Shown: piece after piece, positions 13,173 through 20,903 of the stretch
Layout of the letters: each line of letters opens with the position of its first letter
Position numbering within the stretch: position 1 is the stretch's first letter
Assembly (NCBI GenBank): GCA_902481695.1
Contig: CABSXY010000004.1
Coordinates: 1 to 28,509 of the forward strand
From: an uncultured Haemophilus sp.
GTDB taxonomy: Bacteria > Pseudomonadota > Gammaproteobacteria > Enterobacterales > Pasteurellaceae
Length of the DNA: 28,509 nucleotides
Direction: 5' to 3'
The notes under the pieces: generated by a model
Databases searched by the model: none
Told to the model about the DNA's origin: nothing
Seen by the model: only the letters and a program-made list of their open reading frames with translations
Made by a program: the position numbers and the translations under genes

Positions 13173-13265
13173 AACCAAATCAAAGCCGATTGAACCATCG
13201 TCCACTTGGGTACGACCATCACGTCCGCCGGTTGCTGTTGCTGATGTTTTGTAGAAAATTTTCAT
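13166..13265 (-). pseudogene. ohr: Organic hydroperoxide resistance protein Ohr, first ~32 codons only
   Basis: Read on the minus strand from 13265, the frame encodes MKIFYKTSATATGGRDGRTQ followed by VDDGSIGFDLVS, the N terminus of Ohr/OsmC-type peroxidases. It then runs into antisense NnrS sequence at about 13168. Both catalytic cysteines of Ohr lie further on and are absent, so the fragment cannot be functional. A GAGGA binding site precedes the ATG. It is divergent from the AraC-type regulator at 13396, which may once have controlled it. Confidence 0.8.
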
Positions 13266-13323
13266 GATATTGTCCTCAATTCAATATTGGTTAAATGTTT
13301 TGGCGTACTGCCGTTGAAAGTGA

Positions 13324-13339
13324 GTTCATTATATTGAAC
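13324..13339. promoter_or_regulatory. Palindrome between ohr remnant and araC-type gene
   Basis: GTTCATTATATTGAAC has 5-base inverted arms and lies inside a wider pair, TGCCGTT (13312-13318) and AACGGCA. The position between divergent genes suits an operator, but the binding protein is unknown. Confidence 0.35.
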
Positions 13340-13395
13340 GGCAATATGAAGTGTTATATGATTTATCCAAATTACTTGCCTACTCCTACAAAATA

Positions 13396-14259
13396 ATGTT
13401 CTCAACTGAAACGATAGAACGCTTATTAAAAGTTATTCCACATAACGAAACCTATTCATCTCCAATTAAAGGCTTGGTGATTCGCCATGCCGATCAGCCG
13501 TTTTGCTACGAGGGTATTATTCAAGAACCGAGCATTTGCATCGTGTTAAGTGGGGAACGTGAAATACAACTAGGCGAACAATGCTACCGTTTTGACAATC
13601 AACACTTTATGTTCTGCCCTGTCAATGTGCCGATGCGCGGCGAAATTAAATATGCCGAGCCGAAAAAGCCGTTTTTAGTGATGTCGATGAAAATTGATAT
13701 TGAGAGCGTTAGCAAGATTTTATTAGCAAATCCAAACCTTGCAGATGCTCTTCAACCGGGCGACGAAGGTTTTGCACAATGGCATTTGGATGAATCTCTC
13801 AAAAATGCTGTTGAACGCTTATTATTCTTGCACGAAAATCCAAAAGATATTGAATTTCTTGCACCGCTTATCCAACAAGAAATTTATTATCGACTCCTTA
13901 CAGGCGAACAAGGTGGCAAATTTAAAGCCATGGTAAGCAATGGATCTCACACCAAAAAAATCGCCCAAGCCACTTACTATCTGCAACAACATTTTAGTGA
14001 AACCATCACCGTGGAAACCTTGGCAAATTTAAGTGGTATGTCATTATCTGGCTTTCATAGCCATTTCAAGAAGATAACCAGCCTTTCACCGCTGCAATAT
14101 CAAAAATCCTTACGTTTGATGGAAGCCAGACGCCTGATCGCACAAGAAGAGCAAGGCATTACCGAAACCGCTTACCAAGTCGGCTACGAGTCACCTAGCC
14201 AATTCAGCCGTGAATACAAACGGTATTTCGGGCATGCGCCCAAGGGGGATATTAAATAG
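13396..14259 (+). CDS. AraC-family transcriptional regulator
   Basis: The 287-residue protein has an N-terminal AraC_N-type cupin-like sensor domain (about 20-160; IRHADQPFCYEGIIQEPSIC and the VLSGEREIQLGEQCYRF block) and a C-terminal DNA-binding domain with two helix-turn-helix units (VETLANLSGMSLSGFHSHFK and ITETAYQVGYESPSQFSREY). The ATG at 13396 begins MFSTETIERLLKVI, where family similarity should start; a GTG at 13351 in the same frame would add 15 residues. Neither start has a strong binding site. It is divergent from the broken ohr gene, so it may have lost its target. Confidence 0.85.
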   Translation: MFSTETIERLLKVIPHNETYSSPIKGLVIRHADQPFCYEGIIQEPSICIVLSGEREIQLGEQCYRFDNQHFMFCPVNVPMRGEIKYAEPKKPFLVMSMKIDIESVSKILLANPNLADALQPGDEGFAQWHLDESLKNAVERLLFLHENPKDIEFLAPLIQQEIYYRLLTGEQGGKFKAMVSNGSHTKKIAQATYYLQQHFSETITVETLANLSGMSLSGFHSHFKKITSLSPLQYQKSLRLMEARRLIAQEEQGITETAYQVGYESPSQFSREYKRYFGHAPKGDIK

Positions 14260-14283
14260 ATGGGGCTTAAAGATAGGTTTAAA

Positions 14284-14309
14284 AACACCTAAAAATTTGA
14301 CCGCACTTT
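14284..14309. repeat. Extended uptake-signal repeat, copy 3 of 3
   Basis: Identical to the sequences at 6732 and 8775. It is the first exact Haemophilus uptake signal after a gap of about 3.2 kb. Confidence 0.85.
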
Positions 14310-14320
14310 ATGATGAAAAA

Positions 14321-14352
14321 AATCTGAAACGTTAATTTCAGACGTTTTTTAT
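14321..14352 (+). terminator. Terminator of the araC-type gene, with degraded Neisseria-signal core
   Basis: TCTGAAA / TTTCAGA (14323-14329 with 14336-14342) forms a 7-base stem followed by CG and a T run. Read on the other strand it contains CGTCTGAA, 8 of the 10 bases of the Neisseria signal. Its place after the 26-base repeat mirrors the hairpin at 8812. Confidence 0.65.
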
Positions 14353-14440
14353 TTAACCAAGATTTTGTGAAAAACATTAAAAATGAGATAATTCTCAAAC
14401 CTTTTAAGAGGCGTTATTTATAAAAATATTTGGAGAAAGC

Positions 14441-14977
14441 ATGGAACACAAACTTGAGGATATCATTGCGATTTTTAATCAATGTTTTGAAGAAGAATAT
14501 AATACGCGATTGGTTAAAGGTGGGGATGAGCCGATTTACATTCCTGCAAATGATGAGGTGCCTTATAACGCCATTTACTTTGCGAGAGGCTTTTACAGCA
14601 GTGCATTACATGAAATTGCCCATTGGTTAGTGGCGGGGAAAGAGCGTCGTAAATTAGAAGATTTTGGCTATTGGTATGAGCCGGATGGTCGCTCTGAAGC
14701 ACGTCAGCGTGATTTTGAAAAGGTGGAAGTGAAGCCTCAAGCATTGGAATGGATTTTAGCCACTGCGGCGGGATTTCGTTATTTTGCCAGTGCGGATAAT
14801 TTGAATGGCAATCCGGGAGATACGCAACCATTTAAGCAAGCGGTATATGAACAAGTAAAAACCTATGCAGAAAAAGGCTTACCAAAACGCGCAGAAACCT
14901 TGCGTCATGCGTTGGCTCAATTTTATGGCACAGAAGATCGAATTGATTTAGCGAAATTTGATGTGACTCGCATCTAA
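14441..14977 (+). CDS. epmC: Elongation factor P hydroxylase EpmC (YfcM)
   Basis: EpmC hydroxylates the beta-lysylated lysine of elongation factor P, the last step of EF-P maturation. The 178-residue protein carries the metal-binding motif HEIAHW (57-62) in YSSALHEIAHWLVAGKERR, followed by the family blocks FGYWYEPDGRSEARQRDFE and VKPQALEW. Length is normal. GGAGAAAGC precedes the ATG. It stands alone, with an uptake signal directly after the stop and a terminator at 15023. Confidence 0.93.
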   Translation: MEHKLEDIIAIFNQCFEEEYNTRLVKGGDEPIYIPANDEVPYNAIYFARGFYSSALHEIAHWLVAGKERRKLEDFGYWYEPDGRSEARQRDFEKVEVKPQALEWILATAAGFRYFASADNLNGNPGDTQPFKQAVYEQVKTYAEKGLPKRAETLRHALAQFYGTEDRIDLAKFDVTRI

Positions 14978-15022
14978 AGTGCGGTCATTTTTAGGCAGAT
15001 TTTGCGTCTGTCAATTTTCCTT

Positions 15023-15055
15023 AAAATCGGCTAGAATAAGCCGATTTTATTTTTG
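15023..15055 (+). terminator. epmC terminator
   Basis: AAAATCGGCT / AGCCGATTTT (15023-15032 with 15039-15048) forms a perfect 10-base stem with a 6-base loop, followed by T-rich sequence. Confidence 0.8.
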
Positions 15056-15074
15056 GCTTTAACTTTATAAAAAT

Positions 15075-16157
15075 ATGAAAGATTCTATTATTGCAAAACT
15101 TGAAAGTTTAAAAGAACGTTATGAAGAATTAGAGGCATTGCTAGGCGATGCGTCGGTGATTTCAGATCAGGATAAATTCCGTGCGTATTCTAAAGAATAT
15201 TCACAACTTGAAGATGTGGTGAAATGTTTTAATCGTTGGAATCAGCTTAACTCTAACATTGCTGAAGCAGAATTGATGTTAGATGATCCTGAAATGAAAG
15301 AAATGGCAGAAATGGAAATTGAAGAATCCAAAGCCGAAATTGAAGAAGTGGAGCAACAACTTCAAATTCTTTTATTACCGAAAGATCCAAATGATGAATA
15401 TAACTGCTATTTAGAAATTCGTGCAGGTACAGGTGGTGATGAAGCGGGTATCTTTGCCGGCGATTTATTCCGTATGTATAGCCGTTATGCAGAAAGTAAA
15501 CGCTGGCGTGTTGAAATGCTCAGCGCAAATGAAAGCGAGCAGGGCGGTTATAAAGAAGTCATCGTCAAAGTAAGCGGTGATGGCGTGTATGGTCAGTTAA
15601 AATTTGAATCAGGCGGCCACCGTGTACAACGTGTACCAAAAACAGAAAGCCAAGGTCGTATTCATACTTCTGCTTGTACTGTTGCGGTTATGCCAGAATT
15701 ACCTGAATCTGAAATGCCGGAAATCAATCCTGCAGATTTACGTATTGATACCTACCGTTCATCTGGTGCGGGTGGTCAGCACGTTAATACGACTGACTCT
15801 GCGGTACGTATTACGCACATTCCAACAGGTATTGTGGTGGAATGTCAGGATGAGCGTTCACAACATAAAAACAAAGCCAAAGCAATGTCTGTCTTGGCTT
15901 CACGTATTGTACAAGCGGAGCAAGAACGTCAAGCAGCAGAGCAAGCGGATACTCGCCGTAACTTATTAGGTTCAGGCGATCGCTCTGATAAAATTCGTAC
16001 TTATAACTATCCACAAGGTCGTGTAACAGATCACCGTATCAACTTAACGCTCTATCGTTTAGATGAAGTGATGAACGGCAAAATTGACGAGCTTATTCAG
16101 CCGATTATCACTGAATATCAAGCAGATCAATTAGCGGCGTTATCTGAGAGTAATTAA
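15075..16157 (+). CDS. prfA: Peptide chain release factor 1
   Basis: RF1 ends translation at UAA and UAG. The 360-residue protein has the GGQ motif at 233-235 (SSGAGGQHVNTTDSA), which triggers peptide release, and the stop-codon recognition tripeptide PKT (188-190) in RVQRVPKTESQGRIHTS, the RF1 P-x-T form. The N-terminal coiled region is rich in E and K. Length equals that of E. coli RF1. Its stop overlaps the prmC start (TAATG), so the enzyme that methylates its GGQ glutamine is translated with it. Confidence 0.97.
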   Translation: MKDSIIAKLESLKERYEELEALLGDASVISDQDKFRAYSKEYSQLEDVVKCFNRWNQLNSNIAEAELMLDDPEMKEMAEMEIEESKAEIEEVEQQLQILLLPKDPNDEYNCYLEIRAGTGGDEAGIFAGDLFRMYSRYAESKRWRVEMLSANESEQGGYKEVIVKVSGDGVYGQLKFESGGHRVQRVPKTESQGRIHTSACTVAVMPELPESEMPEINPADLRIDTYRSSGAGGQHVNTTDSAVRITHIPTGIVVECQDERSQHKNKAKAMSVLASRIVQAEQERQAAEQADTRRNLLGSGDRSDKIRTYNYPQGRVTDHRINLTLYRLDEVMNGKIDELIQPIITEYQADQLAALSESN

Positions 16158-17035
16158 TGACCTATCAACAATGGCTTGCCGATGCTGCGCAAGCCTTAAA
16201 TCAGGTAAATCCAACAGAGAATGGCAAAGTTGATGCGTTAGTGCTATTGCAACACGCAACGGGCAAATCGAGAACGCAAATTTTAGCTTTCGATGAAACG
16301 GAAATTGATGAAAAAGTGCGGTTAAAATTGACCGCACTTTTAGATCGTCGTTTAAAAGGCGAACCTATCGCTTATATCCTCGGTGAAAAAGAATTCTGGT
16401 CCTTGCCTTTAAATGTGTCTGAAGGAACATTAATTCCTCGCCCCGATACCGAAATTCTCGTAGAAAAAGCATTACAAATTGCGTTAGAAAAACTGGAAGA
16501 AAATCCACCGCACTTTCGTATTCTCGATCTTGGTACCGGCACTGGCGCCATTGCGTTGGCGTTGGCTTCTGAACTTTCTCCTATTTGTCAAAAAAAGAAT
16601 ATTCAATTAGATGTTATTGGTATGGATTTGATGCCAGAAGTCGTCAAATTAGCGCAATCCAATGCAGAAAAAAATCAGCTCAAGGTACAATTTTTACAGA
16701 GTCGTTGGTTCGAAAATGTTGAAGGGCAGTTTGATATTATCGTCAGTAATCCGCCTTATATTGATGAAACCGATGAACATCTTTTCCAAGGTGATGTGCG
16801 TTTCGAGCCTCGTTCAGCGTTGGTGGCGGGCGAAAACGGTTTAGCTGATTTACGTCATCTTATTGAGTATGCGCCAGTACATTTAAATGATGGTGGTTAT
16901 TTATTGTTAGAACACGGTTGGAAACAGGGCGAAGAAGTGCGATCAATTTTCTGGCAAAATCATTGGCAAGGGGTTGCAACCATACGGGATTATGGCGACA
17001 ATGAGCGCGTAACATTGGGATATTGGAAGCGGTAA
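16157..17035 (+). CDS. prmC: Release factor glutamine methyltransferase PrmC (HemK)
   Basis: PrmC methylates the GGQ glutamine of RF1 and RF2 using S-adenosylmethionine. The 292-residue protein has the SAM-binding motif LDLGTGTGAIALALASE and the substrate motif NPPY (198-201) in IVSNPPYIDE. The ATG overlaps the prfA stop, and its own stop overlaps the next start in the same TAATG pattern. Two inverted uptake signals lie inside the reading frame at 16312-16341, coding for residues around EKVRLKLTALLDR. Confidence 0.96.
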   Translation: MTYQQWLADAAQALNQVNPTENGKVDALVLLQHATGKSRTQILAFDETEIDEKVRLKLTALLDRRLKGEPIAYILGEKEFWSLPLNVSEGTLIPRPDTEILVEKALQIALEKLEENPPHFRILDLGTGTGAIALALASELSPICQKKNIQLDVIGMDLMPEVVKLAQSNAEKNQLKVQFLQSRWFENVEGQFDIIVSNPPYIDETDEHLFQGDVRFEPRSALVAGENGLADLRHLIEYAPVHLNDGGYLLLEHGWKQGEEVRSIFWQNHWQGVATIRDYGDNERVTLGYWKR

Positions 17036-17838
17036 TGAAATACGATCAAAAAGCCTTGTATGCTGAACTGACTCATTTTTATCTGAGCATTTGTGAGAAA
17101 GAGCAACTTGATGAGCCTCGTATAAGAGGGCTCGTGGGGAGTTTAGTGCGTAAAGCTCGCCAAGCTATTCCAGAAGAATGGGATGATAAAGCTAAAATTC
17201 ACCAATTATTACAGCTATTTTACGGTGATTGGGGATTTCATTGCGATGCGGATAATTATTTCTATGCTCGCAATTTATACCTTCCGTATATTTTAGAAGA
17301 ACGTGAAGGCATGCCAGTGAGTCTTGGTGCCTTAATACTTTATTTGGCTGCAAGTTTAAAATTGCCGATTTATCCGGTGAATTTCCCGACTCAACTGATT
17401 TTACGTGCAGAAGTCGATGGTGAAGTGGCGTTTATTGATCCTTGGAGTGGAAAATACATTTCAGTGGATGAATTGAAAAAACTCTATGAAGGTGCTTTTG
17501 GTTTTGGTGCTCAAATTCAACCTGAAGACTTAGCTCGAGCAGATATTCCGATGCTTACCGCACGTTTCCGTCAGCTCGCGAAGAATGCCTTAATTCGTGA
17601 AGAACAAAACGATTTGGCGTTTAATTATATTCAATTCTTATTAGCAGGAAGAAAAGATCCCTACGATATTCGCGATCGTGGTTTAGTGTTGGCGCAAATG
17701 GGCGCTTATCCATCAGCCATTGAGGATTTGGAATATTTTGTTGATCAATGTCCAAATGATCCCACATCTTCTCTGTTAAAAACTCAACTTTTAGAACTGA
17801 AAGGCGAAGCATTGAAAGATGCCAAGTCCATCCATTAA
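17035..17838 (+). CDS. sirB1: SirB1-family transglutaminase-like/TPR protein
   Basis: The 267-residue protein has the SirB1 transglutaminase-like core with the marker LEEREGMPVSLGALILYLAA and the block YPVNFPTQLILRAEVDGEVAFIDPW (shown in the sequence at about 17364-17442), then a C-terminal TPR-like part (LAFNYIQFLLAGRKDP, then RDRGLVLAQMGAYPSAIEDL). The catalytic cysteine of true transglutaminases is not seen at the expected place, as usual in this family. Its role is unknown, but it commonly follows prmC and precedes kdsA in gamma-proteobacteria. The start overlaps the prmC stop. Confidence 0.88.
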   Translation: MKYDQKALYAELTHFYLSICEKEQLDEPRIRGLVGSLVRKARQAIPEEWDDKAKIHQLLQLFYGDWGFHCDADNYFYARNLYLPYILEEREGMPVSLGALILYLAASLKLPIYPVNFPTQLILRAEVDGEVAFIDPWSGKYISVDELKKLYEGAFGFGAQIQPEDLARADIPMLTARFRQLAKNALIREEQNDLAFNYIQFLLAGRKDPYDIRDRGLVLAQMGAYPSAIEDLEYFVDQCPNDPTSSLLKTQLLELKGEALKDAKSIH

Positions 17839-17850
17839 AAAGGAAATATT

Positions 17851-18705
17851 ATGCAAAATAAAATTGTAAAAATTGGCAATATTGATGTCGCAAATGACAA
17901 ACCCTTTGTGCTTTTCGGCGGGATGAACGTGCTTGAAAGTCGCGATATGGCGATGCAAGTTTGTGAAGCTTACGTAAAAGTGACTGAAAAGTTGGGCGTT
18001 CCTTATGTTTTTAAGGCATCTTTCGATAAAGCTAACCGTTCTTCAATTCATTCTTACCGTGGTCCAGGCATGGAAGAAGGTTTAAAAATTTTCCAAGAGT
18101 TAAAAGAAACCTTTGGCGTGAAAGTGATTACCGATGTACACGAAATCTATCAATGCCAGCCTGTTGCCGATGTGGTGGATGTAATTCAGTTACCGGCATT
18201 CTTAGCTCGTCAAACTGATTTAGTCGAAGCCATGGCAAAAACGGGGGCGGTAATTAACGTGAAAAAACCACAATTCTTAAGTCCGGGTCAAATGGGTAAC
18301 ATCGTCGATAAGTTTGAAGAATGTGGTAACGATAAAATCATCCTTTGTGATCGCGGTTCAAACTTCGGTTACGATAATTTAGTCGTGGATATGCTAGGTT
18401 TCGGCGTAATGAAAAAAGTGTCTAAAGGTAGTCCAGTTATTTTTGACGTGACCCATTCATTACAATGCCGCGATCCGTTTGGTGCCGCTTCAGGTGGTCG
18501 TCGTGAGCAAGTAACCGAATTAGCCCGTTCAGGCTTAGCAATTGGCATTGCAGGTTTATTCTTAGAAGCTCACCCAAATCCAAATCAAGCAAAATGTGAT
18601 GGGCCTTCTGCATTGCCACTTTCGGCTTTAGAAGGTTTTGTCTCACAGATGAAAGCCATTGATGATTTAGTGAAGTCTTTCCCTGAATTAGATACATCTA
18701 TCTAA
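17851..18705 (+). CDS. kdsA: 3-deoxy-8-phosphooctulonate synthase KdsA
   Basis: KdsA condenses arabinose 5-phosphate with phosphoenolpyruvate to make Kdo-8-phosphate. The 284-residue TIM-barrel protein shows the family blocks FVLFGGMNVLESRDMAM, FKASFDKANRSSIHSYRGPG, VITDVHE, QLPAFLARQTDLVEAMAKTG, VNVKKPQF-like sequence and VIFDVTHSLQ. Length is the same as in E. coli. AAAAGGAAA lies before the ATG, 12 bases after the previous stop, so it is the last gene of the prfA operon. KdsC and KdsD, the flanking steps of the pathway, are encoded at 1599-3079. Confidence 0.97.
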   Translation: MQNKIVKIGNIDVANDKPFVLFGGMNVLESRDMAMQVCEAYVKVTEKLGVPYVFKASFDKANRSSIHSYRGPGMEEGLKIFQELKETFGVKVITDVHEIYQCQPVADVVDVIQLPAFLARQTDLVEAMAKTGAVINVKKPQFLSPGQMGNIVDKFEECGNDKIILCDRGSNFGYDNLVVDMLGFGVMKKVSKGSPVIFDVTHSLQCRDPFGAASGGRREQVTELARSGLAIGIAGLFLEAHPNPNQAKCDGPSALPLSALEGFVSQMKAIDDLVKSFPELDTSI

Positions 18706-18710
18706 TAGAG

Positions 18711-18751
18711 AAGTGCGGTTGAAAACAGCGTTGTTTTTGACCGCACTTTTG
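18711..18751 (+). terminator. Uptake-signal-pair terminator after kdsA
   Basis: AAGTGCGGT (18711-18719) and ACCGCACTT (18740-18748) pair, and the stem extends imperfectly through GAAAACA / TGTTTTT, followed by a T run. Confidence 0.75.
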
Positions 18752-18771
18752 TTCTGTAAAAGGAGAAAACA

Positions 18772-19719
18772 ATGAATATCGTATTTTTAGACAGCACGGC
18801 AATTCCAAAACATATTCCTATTCCTCGTCCAAGCTTTCCGCATAACTGGGTAGAGTATGAATATACTTCCGCAGAGCAAACCATTGAGCGAGCAAAAGAC
18901 GCGGATATTATTATCACCAGTAAAGTGATTTTAAGCCGTGAGGTGTTGCAACAATTACCTAAATTAAAACTCATTGCTATCACCGCAACAGGCACTAATA
19001 ACGTGGATTTAGAGGCTGCAAAAGAATTCGGTGTGGCGGTTAAAAATGTGACAGGTTATTCAGCAACAACAGTACCTGAGCATGTATTGGGGATGATTTT
19101 TGCCTTAAAGCACAGTTTAGCTGGATGGCAACGCGATCAACTCACGGGAAAATGGACAGAGAGCAAACAGTTCTGCTATTTTGATTATCCCATTACAGAT
19201 GTGAAAGGCTCAACGTTAGGTGTGTTTGGAAAAGGCTGTTTAGGTACAGAAGTAGGGCGTTTAGCCGAGCTTTTAGGCATGAAAGTGCTTTATGCTGAAC
19301 ATCGAAATGCCACAACGTGCCGTGAAGGTTACACGCCTTTTGAAGAGGTGCTAAAACAGGCCGATATTCTGACATTGCATTGTTCATTGACTGAAACAAC
19401 TAAAAATTTAATCAATCAAGAAACCTTGTCACTTTGTAAGAAAGCTGCTTATTTAATCAATACTGGTCGTGGTCCATTGATTGACGAGCAAGCAGTTTGT
19501 GATGCATTAAAATCGGGGCAATTAGGTGGTGCAGCATTAGATGTGTTAGTGAAAGAACCACCAGAGAAAAACAATCCACTGATTGAATTAGCGAAAACGA
19601 TGCCGAATTTAATTATCACACCTCATATAGCTTGGGCGAGTGATAGTGCGGTAACCACGCTAACGAAAAAAGTGACGCAAAATATCGAAGATTTCGTTCA
19701 ACAATTAAATCAAAAATAA
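18772..19719 (+). CDS. D-2-hydroxyacid dehydrogenase (NAD-dependent)
   Basis: The 315-residue protein belongs to the D-isomer 2-hydroxyacid dehydrogenases, closest in pattern to hydroxypyruvate/glycerate reductases; H. influenzae HI1556 is the likely counterpart. The NAD-binding glycine motif is GVFGKGCLG, the catalytic arginine lies in TLHCSLTETTKNLI and NTGRGPLID segments, and the catalytic histidine is in ITPHIAWAS. The substrate is not certain. AAAAGGAG precedes the ATG. Its stop overlaps the lolC start (TAATG), so it is co-transcribed with the lol genes although no functional link is known. Confidence 0.9.
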   Translation: MNIVFLDSTAIPKHIPIPRPSFPHNWVEYEYTSAEQTIERAKDADIIITSKVILSREVLQQLPKLKLIAITATGTNNVDLEAAKEFGVAVKNVTGYSATTVPEHVLGMIFALKHSLAGWQRDQLTGKWTESKQFCYFDYPITDVKGSTLGVFGKGCLGTEVGRLAELLGMKVLYAEHRNATTCREGYTPFEEVLKQADILTLHCSLTETTKNLINQETLSLCKKAAYLINTGRGPLIDEQAVCDALKSGQLGGAALDVLVKEPPEKNNPLIELAKTMPNLIITPHIAWASDSAVTTLTKKVTQNIEDFVQQLNQK

Positions 19720-20900
19720 TGAATTTACCTATTTCTTTATATATCGCCCTGCGATATTGGCGTGCAAAAAGCGCTGATCGTTTTGGGCGACTTGTTGCTA
19801 ATTTGGCAAGCTTTGGCATCGTACTGGGTGTGATGGCATTGATTATTGTGCTTTCTGTCATGAATGGATTAGAAGGCTATCAAAAACAACAGGTGCTTTC
19901 GAGCATTCCACACGCGATTGTTAGCCAAGAAGCGCCTATTTCGGCAGAAAAACCGCTTGAAAATACACCGCACTTTGTGCAAAAAGCTGTACCGATTAAT
20001 ACCACGAATGTTGTGTTTCAAACGGCAAAAGGTGTGAGCGCGGGACAAGTGATTGGTATTCAGTCTTTTTCAGATGACCCTTTACTGGAAGGTTTCGATC
20101 CTAGTCAGTTTAACCAACTTTTACCGCAAGGTGAGTTTAAGTTGATTATTGGTGATACGTTGGCGCAAAAATTAGGCTTAGTGGTAGGCGATAAAGTTCG
20201 CTTAATGATTACGGAAAACAGCCAATACACCCCATTTGGTCGCGTGCCGATGCAGCGTTTATTTACGGTGAGCGAGCTTTACTATGGTTATGGTGAAGCG
20301 TCAGGCTATGAAGTTTTTGCTAATTTAGCGGATATTGGTCGCCTAATGCGCATTCAACCAGGTGAGGCTCAAGGCTATCGTTTATTCCTGGATGATCCTT
20401 TCCAAATCACAGAATTGCCAACCTATTTTAAAGAGAGCCATATCAGCGATTGGCGTGTCCAAAAAGGGGAATTCTTCCAAGCGGTTCGTATGGAAAAAAA
20501 TATGATGGGCTTGTTGATTAGCTTAATTATTGTTGTTGCGATTTCGAATATCGTGACCTCATTAAGTTTAATGGTGGTGGATAAACAAGGGGAAATCGCC
20601 ATTTTGCAAACACAAGGTGTGACTAAATCACAAGTGCGTTCGATCTTTATTTATCAAGGTTTATTGGTGGGACTAGTGGGCACATTGATTGGTGCCGTAC
20701 TGGGCGTATTAATCACCTTAAACCTTGGGGCAATTTTAAGTGCGGTCAATCCGAACGGTGTTTTCTTGCCGACATCTATTGAGCCTGTGCAAGTCATTAT
20801 TGTGATTGCCTTTTCTTTATTGTTATCTTTATTATCAACCATTTATCCCGCTTATCGCGCGGCAAAAACAGAGCCGGCGGAAGCATTACGTTATGAGTAA
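19719..20900 (+). CDS. lolC: Lipoprotein-releasing system membrane subunit LolC
   Basis: LolC forms the LolCDE complex that extracts outer-membrane lipoproteins from the inner membrane and passes them to LolA. The 393-residue protein has one N-terminal membrane helix (LASFGIVLGVMALIIVLSVMNG), a large periplasmic domain, and three C-terminal helices of the FtsX type, ending YPAYRAAKTEPAEALRYE. LolC and LolE are distinguished here by order and length. The start overlaps the previous stop. An uptake signal lies near 20740 and another near 19969. Confidence 0.94.
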   Translation: MNLPISLYIALRYWRAKSADRFGRLVANLASFGIVLGVMALIIVLSVMNGLEGYQKQQVLSSIPHAIVSQEAPISAEKPLENTPHFVQKAVPINTTNVVFQTAKGVSAGQVIGIQSFSDDPLLEGFDPSQFNQLLPQGEFKLIIGDTLAQKLGLVVGDKVRLMITENSQYTPFGRVPMQRLFTVSELYYGYGEASGYEVFANLADIGRLMRIQPGEAQGYRLFLDDPFQITELPTYFKESHISDWRVQKGEFFQAVRMEKNMMGLLISLIIVVAISNIVTSLSLMVVDKQGEIAILQTQGVTKSQVRSIFIYQGLLVGLVGTLIGAVLGVLITLNLGAILSAVNPNGVFLPTSIEPVQVIIVIAFSLLLSLLSTIYPAYRAAKTEPAEALRYE

Positions 20901-20903
20901 AAT

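Noticed and set aside
13047..13265. 72-codon minus-strand open frame as a complete gene
   Set aside because: Only the first 32 codons are Ohr; the rest is antisense to the NnrS fragment, so it is a chance fusion frame.
14321..14352. Full Neisseria uptake signal after the AraC-type gene
   Set aside because: Only 8 of the 10 bases match, so I list it as a terminator with a degraded signal core rather than a true uptake signal.
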